Shown here in pieces: positions 36,905 through 45,617 of a stretch of DNA of 64,000 bases (position 1 is the stretch's first letter; each line of letters begins with the position of its first letter). Below the pieces are notes generated by a model. The model had not been told where the DNA came from. It saw nothing but the letters and a program-made list of their open reading frames with translations, and made no database searches. The position numbers and the translations under genes are program-made. The DNA lies in the NCBI RefSeq assembly GCF_003479405.1, contig NZ_QUHB01000001.1, forward strand, positions 412,025 through 476,024, in the 5' to 3' direction. The DNA comes from Eubacterium sp. AF16-48. Lineage in GTDB: Bacteria; Bacillota; Clostridia; Lachnospirales; Lachnospiraceae.

Positions 36905-37660
36905 TTAGTCTATTACATCTGCCATATTATATAATCCGGCTTCTTTTCCTTTTAAGAACTTAGCTGCATCAATGGCTCCCTTAGCAAAAATTGCCTTTGA
37001 ATATGCTGTATGCTTAATTTCAATAACTTCATCTATTCCTGCAAAGATAACTTCATGTTCACCTACAATTGTGCCACCACGAACTGCTGAAATTCCAATT
37101 TCGTTTTTAGCTCTCTTCTGGCGTACAGTGCTTCTGTCATAGGTGTAATCGTACTGATTATCTAAAACCTGATTCATACAATCTGCCAGGGCTAACGCTG
37201 TTCCACTAGGAGCATCAACCTTCTGATTGTGATGTTTTTCCACAATTTCAATATCAAAACCTCTGTTAGCTAAAACTTCCGTAGCAGTTTTTAAAAGTTT
37301 CATAAGTGTATTAATACCTAATGACATATTAGCTGAACGGAGAACTGCCACCTTTTTGCTGGCCTCGTTCACTTTTTCAAGCTGCTCTGCAGACAGTCCT
37401 GTTGTACATATAACCACAGGTGTTTTAGTGCTGACAGAATAATCTAATAAATTGTCAATCGCCGATGTGACAGCAAAATCAATTATTACATCTGCCTTTA
37501 CGGTACACTCCTTTATTGAAGTAAATACCGGATATTCATTATCTATACCTGTATAAGCATCTACACCGGCTACAATTTCTATATCATTGTCCTGTGACAC
37601 AAGATTGGTAATGACTCTTCCCATTTTGCCATTACATCCGTGCATTATAACATTAACCAT
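36905..37660 (-). CDS. dapB: 4-hydroxy-tetrahydrodipicolinate reductase
   Basis: Second step of the lysine/diaminopimelate branch. The 251-aa protein has the N-terminal nucleotide-binding MHGCNGKMGRVI, IDFAVTSA, and the substrate-binding and catalytic segment EKHHNQKVDAPSGTAL (His-His and Lys), plus a C-terminal GEHEVIFAGIDEVIEIKHTAYSKAIFAKGA. GGAGG precedes the ATG. It follows dapA by 46 bp and should share the lysine riboswitch control. Its product also feeds dipicolinate for spores. Confidence 0.96.
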   Translation of the reverse strand: MVNVIMHGCNGKMGRVITNLVSQDNDIEIVAGVDAYTGIDNEYPVFTSIKECTVKADVIIDFAVTSAIDNLLDYSVSTKTPVVICTTGLSAEQLEKVNEASKKVAVLRSANMSLGINTLMKLLKTATEVLANRGFDIEIVEKHHNQKVDAPSGTALALADCMNQVLDNQYDYTYDRSTVRQKRAKNEIGISAVRGGTIVGEHEVIFAGIDEVIEIKHTAYSKAIFAKGAIDAAKFLKGKEAGLYNMADVID

Positions 37661-37706
37661 CTTTAACCTCCGTGTTTAGATTTTTCTTCTAAATGTAAAA
37701 TGCTCT

Positions 37707-38591
37707 TTAGAGGACTCCGTAATCCTTTAATGCCTTTTCAAGTAATTCCTTATGAGCATCTGATAATTCAGTAAGAGGCGCTCTTACGGGACCTGCCTTA
37801 TAACCTAACATATTCATAGCTGCCTTAACAGGTATAGGATTTACTTCGCAAAATAATGCTCCAATCACATCTATAGCCTCTAACTGAAGCTTTGTAGCTG
37901 TAGCTGTATCTCCGTTTAAATATGCGTATACCATATCATGAACCTTCTTTGGAGCAACATGTGACCACACTGAAATAACACCTTTTCCTCCTAATGATAA
38001 TATAGGAAGTACCTGGTCATCATTTCCTGAATATATATCAATACATCCGTCTGCTAAAGCTGCTAATTTAGCAACAGCTGAAATATTTCCTGATGCTTCC
38101 TTAATAGCTACTACATTTTTAACTTCTTTTGCAATTCTTACTGCTGTTTCAGGCTGGATAGTTGTGCCTGTTCTTCCCGGTATGTTATACATAATAATCG
38201 GAATATTAACTGCATCTGAAATAGCTTTATAATACTGGTAAAGACCTTCCTGGGTACACTTATTGTAATATGGTGTAACACAAAGAAGTCCGTTAGCTCC
38301 AACCTCCTCAGCTCTCTTCGAAATATTTATGGCTTCACGTGTACAATTTGAACCTGAGCCTGCAATAACAGGAACTCTTCCTGCTACCTTTTCTACACAA
38401 TACTTAATTACTTCAATATGCTCATCGTGATCCATTGTTGATGACTCACCTGTTGTACCACATACAATAATGGCATCTGAACCACCACTTATCTGGTCAT
38501 CAATAATTCTCCCAAACTCTTCATAATTAACTGAACCATCTTCATTAAAAGGTGTAATAATGGCTACACCGGCACCTGTAAAAATAGACAT
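37707..38591 (-). CDS. dapA: 4-hydroxy-tetrahydrodipicolinate synthase
   Basis: Condenses pyruvate with aspartate semialdehyde, the first committed step to diaminopimelate and lysine. The 294-aa TIM barrel has GTTGESSTMDHDEH near residues 45-58, VIAGSGSN, the Tyr of PYYNKCTQEGLYQYY, YNIPGRTG, and the Schiff-base Lys in VAIKEASGN. AGGAGG lies before the ATG. It heads dapA-dapB, with the promoter, riboswitch and terminator all visible in the 350-bp gap upstream. Confidence 0.97.
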   Translation of the reverse strand: MSIFTGAGVAIITPFNEDGSVNYEEFGRIIDDQISGGSDAIIVCGTTGESSTMDHDEHIEVIKYCVEKVAGRVPVIAGSGSNCTREAINISKRAEEVGANGLLCVTPYYNKCTQEGLYQYYKAISDAVNIPIIMYNIPGRTGTTIQPETAVRIAKEVKNVVAIKEASGNISAVAKLAALADGCIDIYSGNDDQVLPILSLGGKGVISVWSHVAPKKVHDMVYAYLNGDTATATKLQLEAIDVIGALFCEVNPIPVKAAMNMLGYKAGPVRAPLTELSDAHKELLEKALKDYGVL

Positions 38592-38635
38592 TTTCTATTC
38601 CTCCTATATTTTATATGTACTTGTAAACCATAGTA

Positions 38636-38660
38636 AAAGGAGCTTAAAATAAGCTCCTTA
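38636..38660 (-). terminator. Riboswitch-controlled terminator in the dapA leader
   Basis: A 10-bp perfect stem (38638-38647 with 38651-38660, 3-nt loop) ends in TTTTA on the minus strand, 45 nt before the dapA start. Its 5' arm can instead pair with the aptamer's P1 3' strand. Confidence 0.85.
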
Positions 38661-38683
38661 TAAGAATTCTGATATAAAACTTA

Positions 38684-38854
38684 TAAGTAGCTCCCCATAC
38701 ATAAAATATGTATGACAGTCATATGGCTGTTAACCACATACCCAGGAAACAATCTCCGGAAACCATCTCCTTCGGCGCCGCATCCTTTCTGCTATAGTCA
38801 TCTGCCTCCGGGACATCATATAACCTACTAATAATTAGCGCAACCTCTACTATC
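38684..38854 (-). ncRNA. Lysine riboswitch (L box) aptamer
   Basis: The minus strand carries the L-box conserved blocks in order: AGAGGTTGCG, TAGTA, AGAAAGGA, GCGCCGAAGGAG, CCTGGGT and ACTGTCAT. The P1 helix joins CTACTAT on the plus strand at 38847-38853 to the strand at 38681-38690. The 13-nt P1 3' strand region (plus 38681-38693) is also complementary, with one mismatch, to plus 38653-38665. That gives an antiterminator that would disrupt the 38636-38660 terminator. Lysine binding should therefore stop dapA-dapB transcription. Confidence 0.9.
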
Positions 38855-38868
38855 GTTCAACTATGTTT

Positions 38869-38897
38869 ATAATAACACTGACATTAAATAGTGTCAA
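38869..38897 (-). promoter_or_regulatory. SigA-type promoter of dapA-dapB
   Basis: On the minus strand: TTGACA (38892-38897), a 17-bp spacer and TATTAT (38869-38874), directly upstream of the riboswitch. Confidence 0.8.
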
Positions 38898-38943
38898 CTA
38901 AAATACTTTTATTTATTATATGTTTTTTTAGTTAATTATGTCA

Positions 38944-40140
38944 TTATTTTACTATATCTTTTTGTGTATTTTTTTCTTTTTTAACTTTACTACTATTTTC
39001 ATATCCTTCAGGCATTCCAAGGCTCTGATATAGTTTTCCTAAATCCGTAATTTCACCTGTAGTTATATCAAGTAATGCGGAACCTCCGTTTCTGTAATCT
39101 GTAGGATTAAAAGAGAACCATGAATACCTCTCCACATAATCTCTTTTATCTAATTCAGGAATAACACCCTTCATATAATCAATAACTGATTGTCTCATTT
39201 GCTTTGTTCTGTAAGGAACACCACTTATGGCAAATTCCGTTATCCAAATTGGCTTGTGATACATCTCCCATGTTTTGTCAACTAAATCTAAAAATGCCTG
39301 TACCCCCTCTTCATTCCACCAGTTCCAATAATGATGAATAGGTATAAAATCAACATCCATTTTTTCTTTTTTCATTTGTTTCATAAATGGCACAAACCAG
39401 TCATCTGACCATGGAGGACATAATGCCGTGGCAGGAGAACCTACATAAATATCCTGATTCATAAATGCCTTCATTCCCTCTACTGCATCTTCTACTGATA
39501 TATTGGACTGTTCCTCCAAATCCGGCTCATTAAATGCCAGCACATACTTATATCCCAGCTTAGGCAATACCGATATTTCCTGCTTATCTGTAGGTGCTGT
39601 TGTCCACATCATTGGCACAAACTGTAAATCTCTAAAACTGGTGAAATTATGTTTGGTTATGCTCCAGTTATAATACCATGAAACTCCCCAGTTACCGGCA
39701 TCAACATTTCTTGCCATATCCTTATTCATGCACAATCCCTTTTTATTCACGTAAAAAGGAATAACATCAGAATAAATTTTCGAGCCTTTTTCTATTTGTG
39801 CCTCTATGTATATCTTATGTAACTTAACCTCTGTGGTGTAATACTCATAGGTAGTGGTTTTTCCGTTAGTTTCTGCTATTTTTTTATCATCTGCATAAAT
39901 TACATACTTTTTAACCTTACCTATTTTTTCAGCACTGTTCCAATTTATTGTAATATATCCTGCCGGTTGCAGTGTTCCTGCCTCAGGAAAGGTTATGGCA
40001 TTTTCCTTCCAGCTGCTTTTATTTGCATTAATTTTTTGTATTCGATTCTTGTCATTTATTTTAAAACCTGCCACAAGAGATACTATTATTAGTCCTAATA
40101 ATAAAATCCCCATAATTACTTTCTTTCTGCTTTTTAACAT
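38944..40140 (-). CDS. GH128-like glycosyl hydrolase, membrane-anchored
   Basis: Extracellular glycosidase of the Asl1/GH128 type, a family with endo-beta-1,3-glucanases. The 398-aa protein has an N-terminal hydrophobic anchor (about residues 8-26) without a clear cleavage site, a beta-rich domain (about 45-130) and a TIM-barrel catalytic domain. The two expected catalytic Glu lie in VLAFNEPDLEEQSN and IWITEFAISG. VERYSWFSFNP marks the barrel end. Unlike its two paralogues, it lacks the Lys-rich fibronectin-like C-terminus and ends in a charged tail. The ribosome binding site is poor, so the start is less sure. Substrate is inferred from the family. Confidence 0.82.
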   Translation of the reverse strand: MLKSRKKVIMGILLLGLIIVSLVAGFKINDKNRIQKINANKSSWKENAITFPEAGTLQPAGYITINWNSAEKIGKVKKYVIYADDKKIAETNGKTTTYEYYTTEVKLHKIYIEAQIEKGSKIYSDVIPFYVNKKGLCMNKDMARNVDAGNWGVSWYYNWSITKHNFTSFRDLQFVPMMWTTAPTDKQEISVLPKLGYKYVLAFNEPDLEEQSNISVEDAVEGMKAFMNQDIYVGSPATALCPPWSDDWFVPFMKQMKKEKMDVDFIPIHHYWNWWNEEGVQAFLDLVDKTWEMYHKPIWITEFAISGVPYRTKQMRQSVIDYMKGVIPELDKRDYVERYSWFSFNPTDYRNGGSALLDITTGEITDLGKLYQSLGMPEGYENSSKVKKEKNTQKDIVK

Positions 40141-40169
40141 AATACTCTAAATCCAATCTTATGATATTA

Positions 40170-40198
40170 ATTAAGGGGCGGCATTACCACCCCTTAAT
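40170..40198 (-). terminator. Hairpin between two GH128-like genes
   Basis: A 9-bp perfect stem (40170-40178 with 40190-40198) lies after the stop codon at 40205. The T tract on the minus strand is poor, so termination may be partial and allow read-through to the next gene. Confidence 0.55.
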
Positions 40199-40204
40199 AT
40201 GGTT

Positions 40205-41740
40205 CTATTTTTTTATTTTTACTTTATTTGTTTTGCTCCACTTACAATAGTATTTCTTTCCATTAATTACTTTATAAGCTCTCACTCTTACATAATACGT
40301 TTTCTTCTTTGTTAGCTTTTTAATTGTGCCGTTTTTAACTGTAGCACTTGTTGCTGAAATATTCTTTGTTTTTGTTTTGTATTTTTTCTTTGTGCTAAAC
40401 TTCTTGTTTAATGAATACTGAACCTGATATCCTGCGGCTCTTTTTACAGATTTTATGCTATAGCTAAAGGCCTTCTTTTTAGCTGTCACACTATAAACTG
40501 TAGTAGGCACTGCCGCAACGCAGGAAGCCATGGATGTATTCTTTGAAGTTGTATATAATACATTATACTTTTTAGCATTATATCCTGCCGGATTTCCAAT
40601 ATTTGCATATATCTGTCCTAAGGTTGTAAGCTTTCCCGTATCATAATAATAAATACCTGAAGCACCTGTTTTTGAATCTTCCGGATTAAAATCGAACCAT
40701 GAATATCTTTCAACATAGCTTCTTTCATTTAATCCCTTAAGAACAATTTTCATAAATTCCTGAACCTGTGCATTATGCTTGGCGTTTTTAGGATTAAATA
40801 CATTTCCTGAATCCGCTACTGCGAACTCAGTAATCCAAATAGGCTTTTTGTATTTTGCATATATTTCATCTATTGTATGAAGATACTCTAATGCCGTGTC
40901 AGCATTGTCATAATAATGCTGATATGCATGTACTGCAATAAATGTCATATTATTTTTCTGCGTTTGATTTAAGCCATTCCAAAATGGTGTCCACCACTTG
41001 TCAGAATTAATCTGAAATGTTTCTGTTGCAGGAGAACCTAATCTGAGACTTCCTTTGCTGTCAATCATTTCATTCCATCTGTATCTCATTGTATCAGGCT
41101 GCTTATTTGATTCCCCTTTTAAATCCGGCTCATTATATGACAACATATATTTGTAACCTTTTCTGTTGGCATACTCACATCTTTTAGAAATATCTACTGA
41201 ATCGTCTCCCCAAATCATAGGAACAAACTCTAAATCATAAAATTTTTTATTTTTATAATTCCAGTCTTTTAATGATTTGTAGTCCCAGTCATAATACCAT
41301 CCGATATTCATTGATGCCGGATCAACTGCTGCACCCATATCTCTTCGGTTGACACATATTCCTTTTTTTGTTACATAAAAATTTCTTACATCTGATTTTA
41401 CAACAGTGTTATCCTTTAATTCTGCAACAATTTGTTCTGTATATCCCTTCACATTGGTAGTATAAAATTCAAATTTCATAATGTCCCCTGATGGTGACAT
41501 TGTCTTTTTTAATGTTCCGTCAATATAGACCTTATACTGCTTTACATTTTCCAATGTATTATTCCATTTAATATCAATATATCCCGCACCAATTAACTTA
41601 TTTTGTTCCGGGCTTATTATTGCTTCACCTGACCAGGTATTTGTCTCGTCTGCCTTAGTTACAGTATTGTCAAATATCATTCCTGAAAATAATAATGCAA
41701 CGGATAAAACCATAGCCAATATTTTTTTTATTTTCTCCAT
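40205..41740 (-). CDS. Secreted GH128-like glycosyl hydrolase with fibronectin-like C-terminus
   Basis: A 511-aa secreted enzyme. A signal peptide (residues 1-31, ending near TKADE) is followed by a beta-rich module (about 35-130). The GH128-type barrel has MLSYNEPDLKGES and IWITEFAVADS as the two Glu-bearing motifs and VERYSWFDFNPED at the end. The last 90 residues form a very Lys-rich fibronectin type III-like domain (AAGYQVQYSLNKKFSTKKKYKTKT, TYYVRVRAYKVINGKKYYCKWSK), ending NKVKIKK. This tail probably holds the protein at the wall. The AGGAGG lies 14 nt before the ATG, longer than usual. Confidence 0.85.
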   Translation of the reverse strand: MEKIKKILAMVLSVALLFSGMIFDNTVTKADETNTWSGEAIISPEQNKLIGAGYIDIKWNNTLENVKQYKVYIDGTLKKTMSPSGDIMKFEFYTTNVKGYTEQIVAELKDNTVVKSDVRNFYVTKKGICVNRRDMGAAVDPASMNIGWYYDWDYKSLKDWNYKNKKFYDLEFVPMIWGDDSVDISKRCEYANRKGYKYMLSYNEPDLKGESNKQPDTMRYRWNEMIDSKGSLRLGSPATETFQINSDKWWTPFWNGLNQTQKNNMTFIAVHAYQHYYDNADTALEYLHTIDEIYAKYKKPIWITEFAVADSGNVFNPKNAKHNAQVQEFMKIVLKGLNERSYVERYSWFDFNPEDSKTGASGIYYYDTGKLTTLGQIYANIGNPAGYNAKKYNVLYTTSKNTSMASCVAAVPTTVYSVTAKKKAFSYSIKSVKRAAGYQVQYSLNKKFSTKKKYKTKTKNISATSATVKNGTIKKLTKKKTYYVRVRAYKVINGKKYYCKWSKTNKVKIKK

Positions 41741-41862
41741 ATAAATTATGAAAACCTCCTAGCATTTTCATCATAAACCCTAACAAATGCCTATAAATAA
41801 AAGGGCAGAAAAAGTTATTTAAATATATAACCCTTCCACCCTTTCAAATATTTAAAATCTAA

Positions 41863-43236
41863 TTATTTAATAACAATAGATTTCTTTACAACTTTTTTGC
41901 TGTATACTTTCTTTCCTGCTGAATCTAAATTGTATGCTCTAACCCGGAAATATGTCTTCTTTCCTGATTTTAACTTCTTAATCGCTATACTTGATTTTGT
42001 TGTTGTCTTTGTTTTAGCCTTTTTCATTTTGCTGTTATTAGCATACTTAATTTCGTATCCCTTTGCATTAGAAAGCTTCTTAAATCTTAATTTAGCACTC
42101 TTCTTTGCAGCCTTAAATGTTACTTTTGCCTTACCCGGCTTCTTTGTAGCTGTGTAAACACATGTAATATTTAAGTTGCCCTTTACAGGTGTAGAAAGAT
42201 TGTATTTTGATGAACCTACTTTGTATGCAGAGAATGTCTTTCCCTTTACAGCGAACTGATGTCCTGATGCCTTTTCTCCAGCATTAACATGCTCTGTATA
42301 TGACTGATTTCCACATATGTACTTAACTGTATACTGGTTACCTGCTGTAACTTTGAAATCATCAACAAAAAGGCTACCCTTCATTGCTGTTTCATCAGGA
42401 TATGTTGTAATATATGAACCGGCTGTAAACTGAACACATATTGCGTTTCCTGCATATGTCTTTGGAACCTTTACTGTTACCTTTACAGTCTTTTCGCCTT
42501 CAACACTGCTATCTGCTTCAATACTTCCACCTGATGTACATCCTGAATATGAAGTTAAATCTAAGCCGTTATTATTGGCAGGATTAATAACATTAAAACC
42601 TATGTGCTTAATGTAATTATCTTCCTGTATCGGATCATTATTTTCATCTAATACCGGAATTCTTTCACCGTTTTCATCGTATTTGTAATCACCGTATTCA
42701 TCTTTTTCATATATAGTTTTCTTACCTTTAAGTGTACTTCTATATTTGAAAGATACAGTATATGTACGACCTTTTTCTACAGGAATATTTGATGTATAAA
42801 ATCTAAGTCCGTACGGATTATCACCTACTAATGAGCCGTCACGTTCATTATACTGTCCGTCCCATCCTGTATTAGCTGCCCAAAACTGAGCTTTAGAAGC
42901 TGTTGCTCCCGGTGCAACCCATCCCTGTGTTGCAAAATCTCCTAAAGGAACCTGACCATTAGGATAATCCTCAGTTCTAATATGTGTCAATGCATGATAC
43001 CAACAATACTTAACCTTCTTACCATCTTCTCCATCTACATGTCCATTATGAAGCTTATCTAAGCTTGATTCTTTTCCATCCGCAGGAATTATTGAAAAAT
43101 AGTTCCATGTAATATTTGAAGCAACATTAGCTCCATTGCTGGCATGTGATGCAGCTGGAACAATATTAATTGAACCAACTACCATAGTAAGAGCTAAAGC
43201 AACTGATGATACTTTCTTTAAAAATCCTTTTCTCAC
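41863..43236 (-). CDS. Secreted carbohydrate-binding-like protein with fibronectin-like C-terminus
   Basis: A 457-aa secreted protein. The frame opens at 43311, but the GTG at 43236 has GGAGGAC upstream and starts a proper signal peptide (KKVSSVALALTMVVGS, cleavage near SHAS). Residues about 30-300 look like a jelly-roll carbohydrate-binding module (GLRFYTSNIPVEKGRTYTVSFKYRS and SLFVDDFKVTAG, the common CBM ending). A short repeat-like beta domain follows (QYTVKYICGNQSYTEHV), then a Lys-rich fibronectin-like domain. No catalytic motif is seen. It lies between two other members of the glycan locus and may tether substrate at the surface. Confidence 0.8.
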   Translation of the reverse strand: MRKGFLKKVSSVALALTMVVGSINIVPAASHASNGANVASNITWNYFSIIPADGKESSLDKLHNGHVDGEDGKKVKYCWYHALTHIRTEDYPNGQVPLGDFATQGWVAPGATASKAQFWAANTGWDGQYNERDGSLVGDNPYGLRFYTSNIPVEKGRTYTVSFKYRSTLKGKKTIYEKDEYGDYKYDENGERIPVLDENNDPIQEDNYIKHIGFNVINPANNNGLDLTSYSGCTSGGSIEADSSVEGEKTVKVTVKVPKTYAGNAICVQFTAGSYITTYPDETAMKGSLFVDDFKVTAGNQYTVKYICGNQSYTEHVNAGEKASGHQFAVKGKTFSAYKVGSSKYNLSTPVKGNLNITCVYTATKKPGKAKVTFKAAKKSAKLRFKKLSNAKGYEIKYANNSKMKKAKTKTTTKSSIAIKKLKSGKKTYFRVRAYNLDSAGKKVYSKKVVKKSIVIK

Positions 43237-43333
43237 TTCTTGTCCTCCTGAACAAATTGATAAATTACCTGTTATTAAACAGTTACCCAATGCATAAGCA
43301 TTGGGTAACATTTATATAGTATGCTGTCAAAAA

Positions 43334-44425
43334 CTATTTTTTAATTTTAATTGACTTTTTAACCCATGCACTTGATTTGTATCCACTTGCAATTGCACGA
43401 ACCTTAAATGTGTATTTCTTACCCTTTTTAAGTTTCTTAACTGTTAATGTATTCTTCTTTGCGCTATATGTCTTGCTTCCAACCTTAATCTGGTACTTCT
43501 TAGCCTTTGAAACCTTCTTCCATGAAAGCTTAACAGTTCCTTTTTTCTTGTTTACAGCCTTAAGACCTTTAACCTTTGCAAGTGTTTTTACAGTAGGCTT
43601 TGTTGTTGGCTTAACTGTAGGTTTTACTGTTGGTTTCTCAGTTGGCTTAACTGTAGGTTTCTCAGTTGGCTTAACTGTAGGTTTTTCTGTTGGAATTTCC
43701 GGTGCCTTTTCATAATCCGGATCAACACCTAAATCTTCAAAAGTGATATCTGAGAATGTAACTGTACCTGTCCAGTTTGCTTCTTTAGCCTTTACATTTT
43801 CATTTACAACCGGGAAAGCTCCTAATGAAATAACCATCTGTAAAGATGTTGTTGCCTGGCTCTTAAATTCGGTGTATGTAAATGTCTTTTCATCAGTTCC
43901 AAGTTCTGCTTCTGTTTCACCAAACATATAGTCACCTGAACCTGTATTAAATGCAAGGTTAAAATACTTAGTTGATGTAGCTTTTGCCTTAAATGAAATA
44001 TTATAAATATGACCCTCTGTAAGTTTGATATTATCCATTGTCATTCTAAGTGACCATGGATTGTTTAAACCATTACCATAGTCTGCCTGCCAACCATTGC
44101 TCTTGATATTAGCTGCAAAACCATTTGCAACCACGCCTGAATCAGTTATTCCTCCAACAACTTCACCATTGGCATTTGTTGTTGCTGAATTGAAATTTGT
44201 AACTGTTGTATTAGCTGAATCAGTAAAAGTAATTGAATTATATGCTGACTCCTCATAATCACCCCAAGCATGTGGTGCAGTTCCTGACTGATATACCTGC
44301 CATGATGATAACTGTCCATCCTCTGCCTTTACTGTTGTCTTATTAACATCAGCTCCTACAAATAAAGATGCAACCAATGCAACTGACATTGTTCCTGCTA
44401 ACGCTTTCTTGAAAATATTTCTCAT
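43334..44425 (-). CDS. Secreted carbohydrate-binding-like protein with Pro/Thr linker
   Basis: A 363-aa secreted protein with a signal peptide (residues 1-34), a jelly-roll CBM-like module (about 38-240; GLNNPWSLRMTMDNIKLTEGHIYNISFKAKAT, ending GTVTFSDITFEDLG), a Pro/Thr/Lys linker of tandem TEKPTVKP units, and a Lys-rich fibronectin-like domain ending IKIKK. The ATG at 44425 is 8 nt past GGAGG. The ATG six bases earlier is too close. It has its own promoter and a CRP/FNR-type palindrome upstream. No enzyme motif is visible, so glycan binding is inferred from the fold. Confidence 0.8.
   Translation of the reverse strand: MRNIFKKALAGTMSVALVASLFVGADVNKTTVKAEDGQLSSWQVYQSGTAPHAWGDYEESAYNSITFTDSANTTVTNFNSATTNANGEVVGGITDSGVVANGFAANIKSNGWQADYGNGLNNPWSLRMTMDNIKLTEGHIYNISFKAKATSTKYFNLAFNTGSGDYMFGETEAELGTDEKTFTYTEFKSQATTSLQMVISLGAFPVVNENVKAKEANWTGTVTFSDITFEDLGVDPDYEKAPEIPTEKPTVKPTEKPTVKPTEKPTVKPTVKPTTKPTVKTLAKVKGLKAVNKKKGTVKLSWKKVSKAKKYQIKVGSKTYSAKKNTLTVKKLKKGKKYTFKVRAIASGYKSSAWVKKSIKIKK
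43586..43702 (-). repeat. Tandem repeat encoding a Pro/Thr/Lys linker
   Basis: Imperfect tandem units of about 12 and 24 bp encode (T/V)(E/V)KPTVKP repeats over 39 residues, a typical wall-spanning linker between the CBM-like and fibronectin-like domains. Confidence 0.8.
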
Positions 44426-44486
44426 TTTCATTTCCTCCTTTAAATATTTCTCCTTTTTTGAAAACGCCTAATTTTCAGTTACCTGT

Positions 44487-44515
44487 ATTGTAACATTTTT
44501 TATAAAGATAATCAA
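44487..44515 (-). promoter_or_regulatory. SigA-type promoter of the CBM-like gene
   Basis: On the minus strand: TTGATT (44510-44515), a 17-bp spacer and TACAAT (44487-44492), about 60 nt upstream of the start codon. Confidence 0.7.
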
Positions 44516-44574
44516 TATAAAAATGTTTCAATTACGCACTTTTCACAAATAAAAATACTTTTATCCATTTCAAA

Positions 44575-44590
44575 TGTGATTTTTTTCACA
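44575..44590. promoter_or_regulatory. CRP/FNR-type operator palindrome
   Basis: A perfect TGTGA-N6-TCACA palindrome centred about 70 bp upstream of the -35. This is the consensus core shared by E. coli CRP and B. subtilis Fnr. The rest of the 354-bp gap (44426-44785) holds only the promoter and the ssb terminator. Confidence 0.5.
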
Positions 44591-44730
44591 TATTTTATTT
44601 ATAACCACTACCATATATTGGTATAATTATCACAATTCAGTTTTTCATACCTTATATACATAAAATCATTTTTACATCTTTTCCTGAATATCTTATATTT
44701 TAACCGTCAGATTTTTTTCTTTTAATTCAA

Positions 44731-44787
44731 AAAAATATACTGTTGTGGATTGCTCCTTACCGGAACTAAACACAACAGTATATTTTT
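44731..44787 (-). terminator. Terminator overlapping the stop codon of the SSB-like gene
   Basis: A perfect 17-bp stem (44731-44747 with 44771-44787) ends in T5 on the minus strand. The 3' part of the stop codon lies inside the stem. Confidence 0.9.
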
Positions 44788-45415
44788 AATCATCAATATA
44801 TTCTAACTTACTTACCGAAACTTCATAGGCTACATGCTTTTCAGTCTCTTCCTCACTAATCTTCTTTACATATTCCCTGCTCTGAACTCTTCCCCAGATT
44901 TGAATATGTCCTCCCACTTCAAAGTTAGATGCATATCTCGCATTTCTCCCCCATGCAATACAAGGTATATAATCTGACTTTCCATATGGGCGATTTACAG
45001 CAATAAGCAAATCAGCAATTTCCCTTCCTAATGGCGTTTTTCTGTAAATTGGTGCCTTACAGATATATCCATCCAAAAAGATTTGATTAGTTTTTCCTGA
45101 CTCAAGATTCTCTTCTACCTCTTCCCATTCTCTTACGAATATGGAAAGAACCAGCTTGTTCTTTGTCCCCTCGTGCCTGTTATAGGATCTAAACTGACCT
45201 GAAACCTCTACCAGTCTGCCCTGGTAGTCTTCGTTAATATCTACCAGTCTCTCAGATACCATTAACGGAATTACATCTGTTAAATCACTTAGTCGGTCTA
45301 CAGACACATCAACTATGTAAAATCCCTCTCCAAAAACTTCATGGCTAAATCTGAATTCTGATACGATTTCTCCTATAATACTCACTCTGTTGTTCTCAAT
45401 AACTTTGTCAATCAT
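44786..45415 (-). CDS. Single-stranded-DNA-binding-like protein with two OB folds
   Basis: A 209-aa protein with two successive OB-fold-like domains. The first is about residues 8-95 (NRVSIIGEIVSEFRFSHEVFGEGFYIVDVSV, LVEVSGQFRSYNR). The second, about 108-205 (FLDGYICKAPIYRKTPLGREIADLLIAVNR, IPCIAWGRNARYAS, IQIWGRVQSREYV), is the one resembling SSB/PriB. Canonical SSB (about 110-170 aa with an acidic tail) has one OB fold, and no acidic tail is seen here. It is probably an accessory DNA-binding protein, not the main SSB. The ribosome binding site is a run of G (AAGGGGGAAA). It interrupts the secreted glycan locus. Confidence 0.78.
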   Translation of the reverse strand: MIDKVIENNRVSIIGEIVSEFRFSHEVFGEGFYIVDVSVDRLSDLTDVIPLMVSERLVDINEDYQGRLVEVSGQFRSYNRHEGTKNKLVLSIFVREWEEVEENLESGKTNQIFLDGYICKAPIYRKTPLGREIADLLIAVNRPYGKSDYIPCIAWGRNARYASNFEVGGHIQIWGRVQSREYVKKISEEETEKHVAYEVSVSKLEYIDD

Positions 45416-45566
45416 TGTATTTCCCCCTTACCACACTTTGGTGTATTATTTTTTTATCAATATTATTATACACTATTTTTTCCTAAAAATGTAAAAAATC
45501 GTTCGACTTCTTCCGACTTATAATAGTCTTTATATCAAATGCCTAATTTTTTGGTATTATAACGTA

Positions 45567-45594
45567 AAAAGGACCGTCATGCAACGATCCTTTT
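45567..45594 (-). terminator. Terminator of the CBM-like gene at 45.6 kb
   Basis: An 11-bp stem with one mismatch (45567-45577 with 45584-45594) is followed by T5 on the minus strand, 23 nt past the stop codon. Confidence 0.75.
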
Positions 45595-45617
45595 CATATA
45601 CTGTAAACAGTATTATA

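Noticed and set aside
43377..43715. Plus-strand ORF with Val-Gly-Phe-Thr repeats
   Set aside because: It is the antisense shadow of the Pro/Thr/Lys linker repeat in the CBM-like gene.
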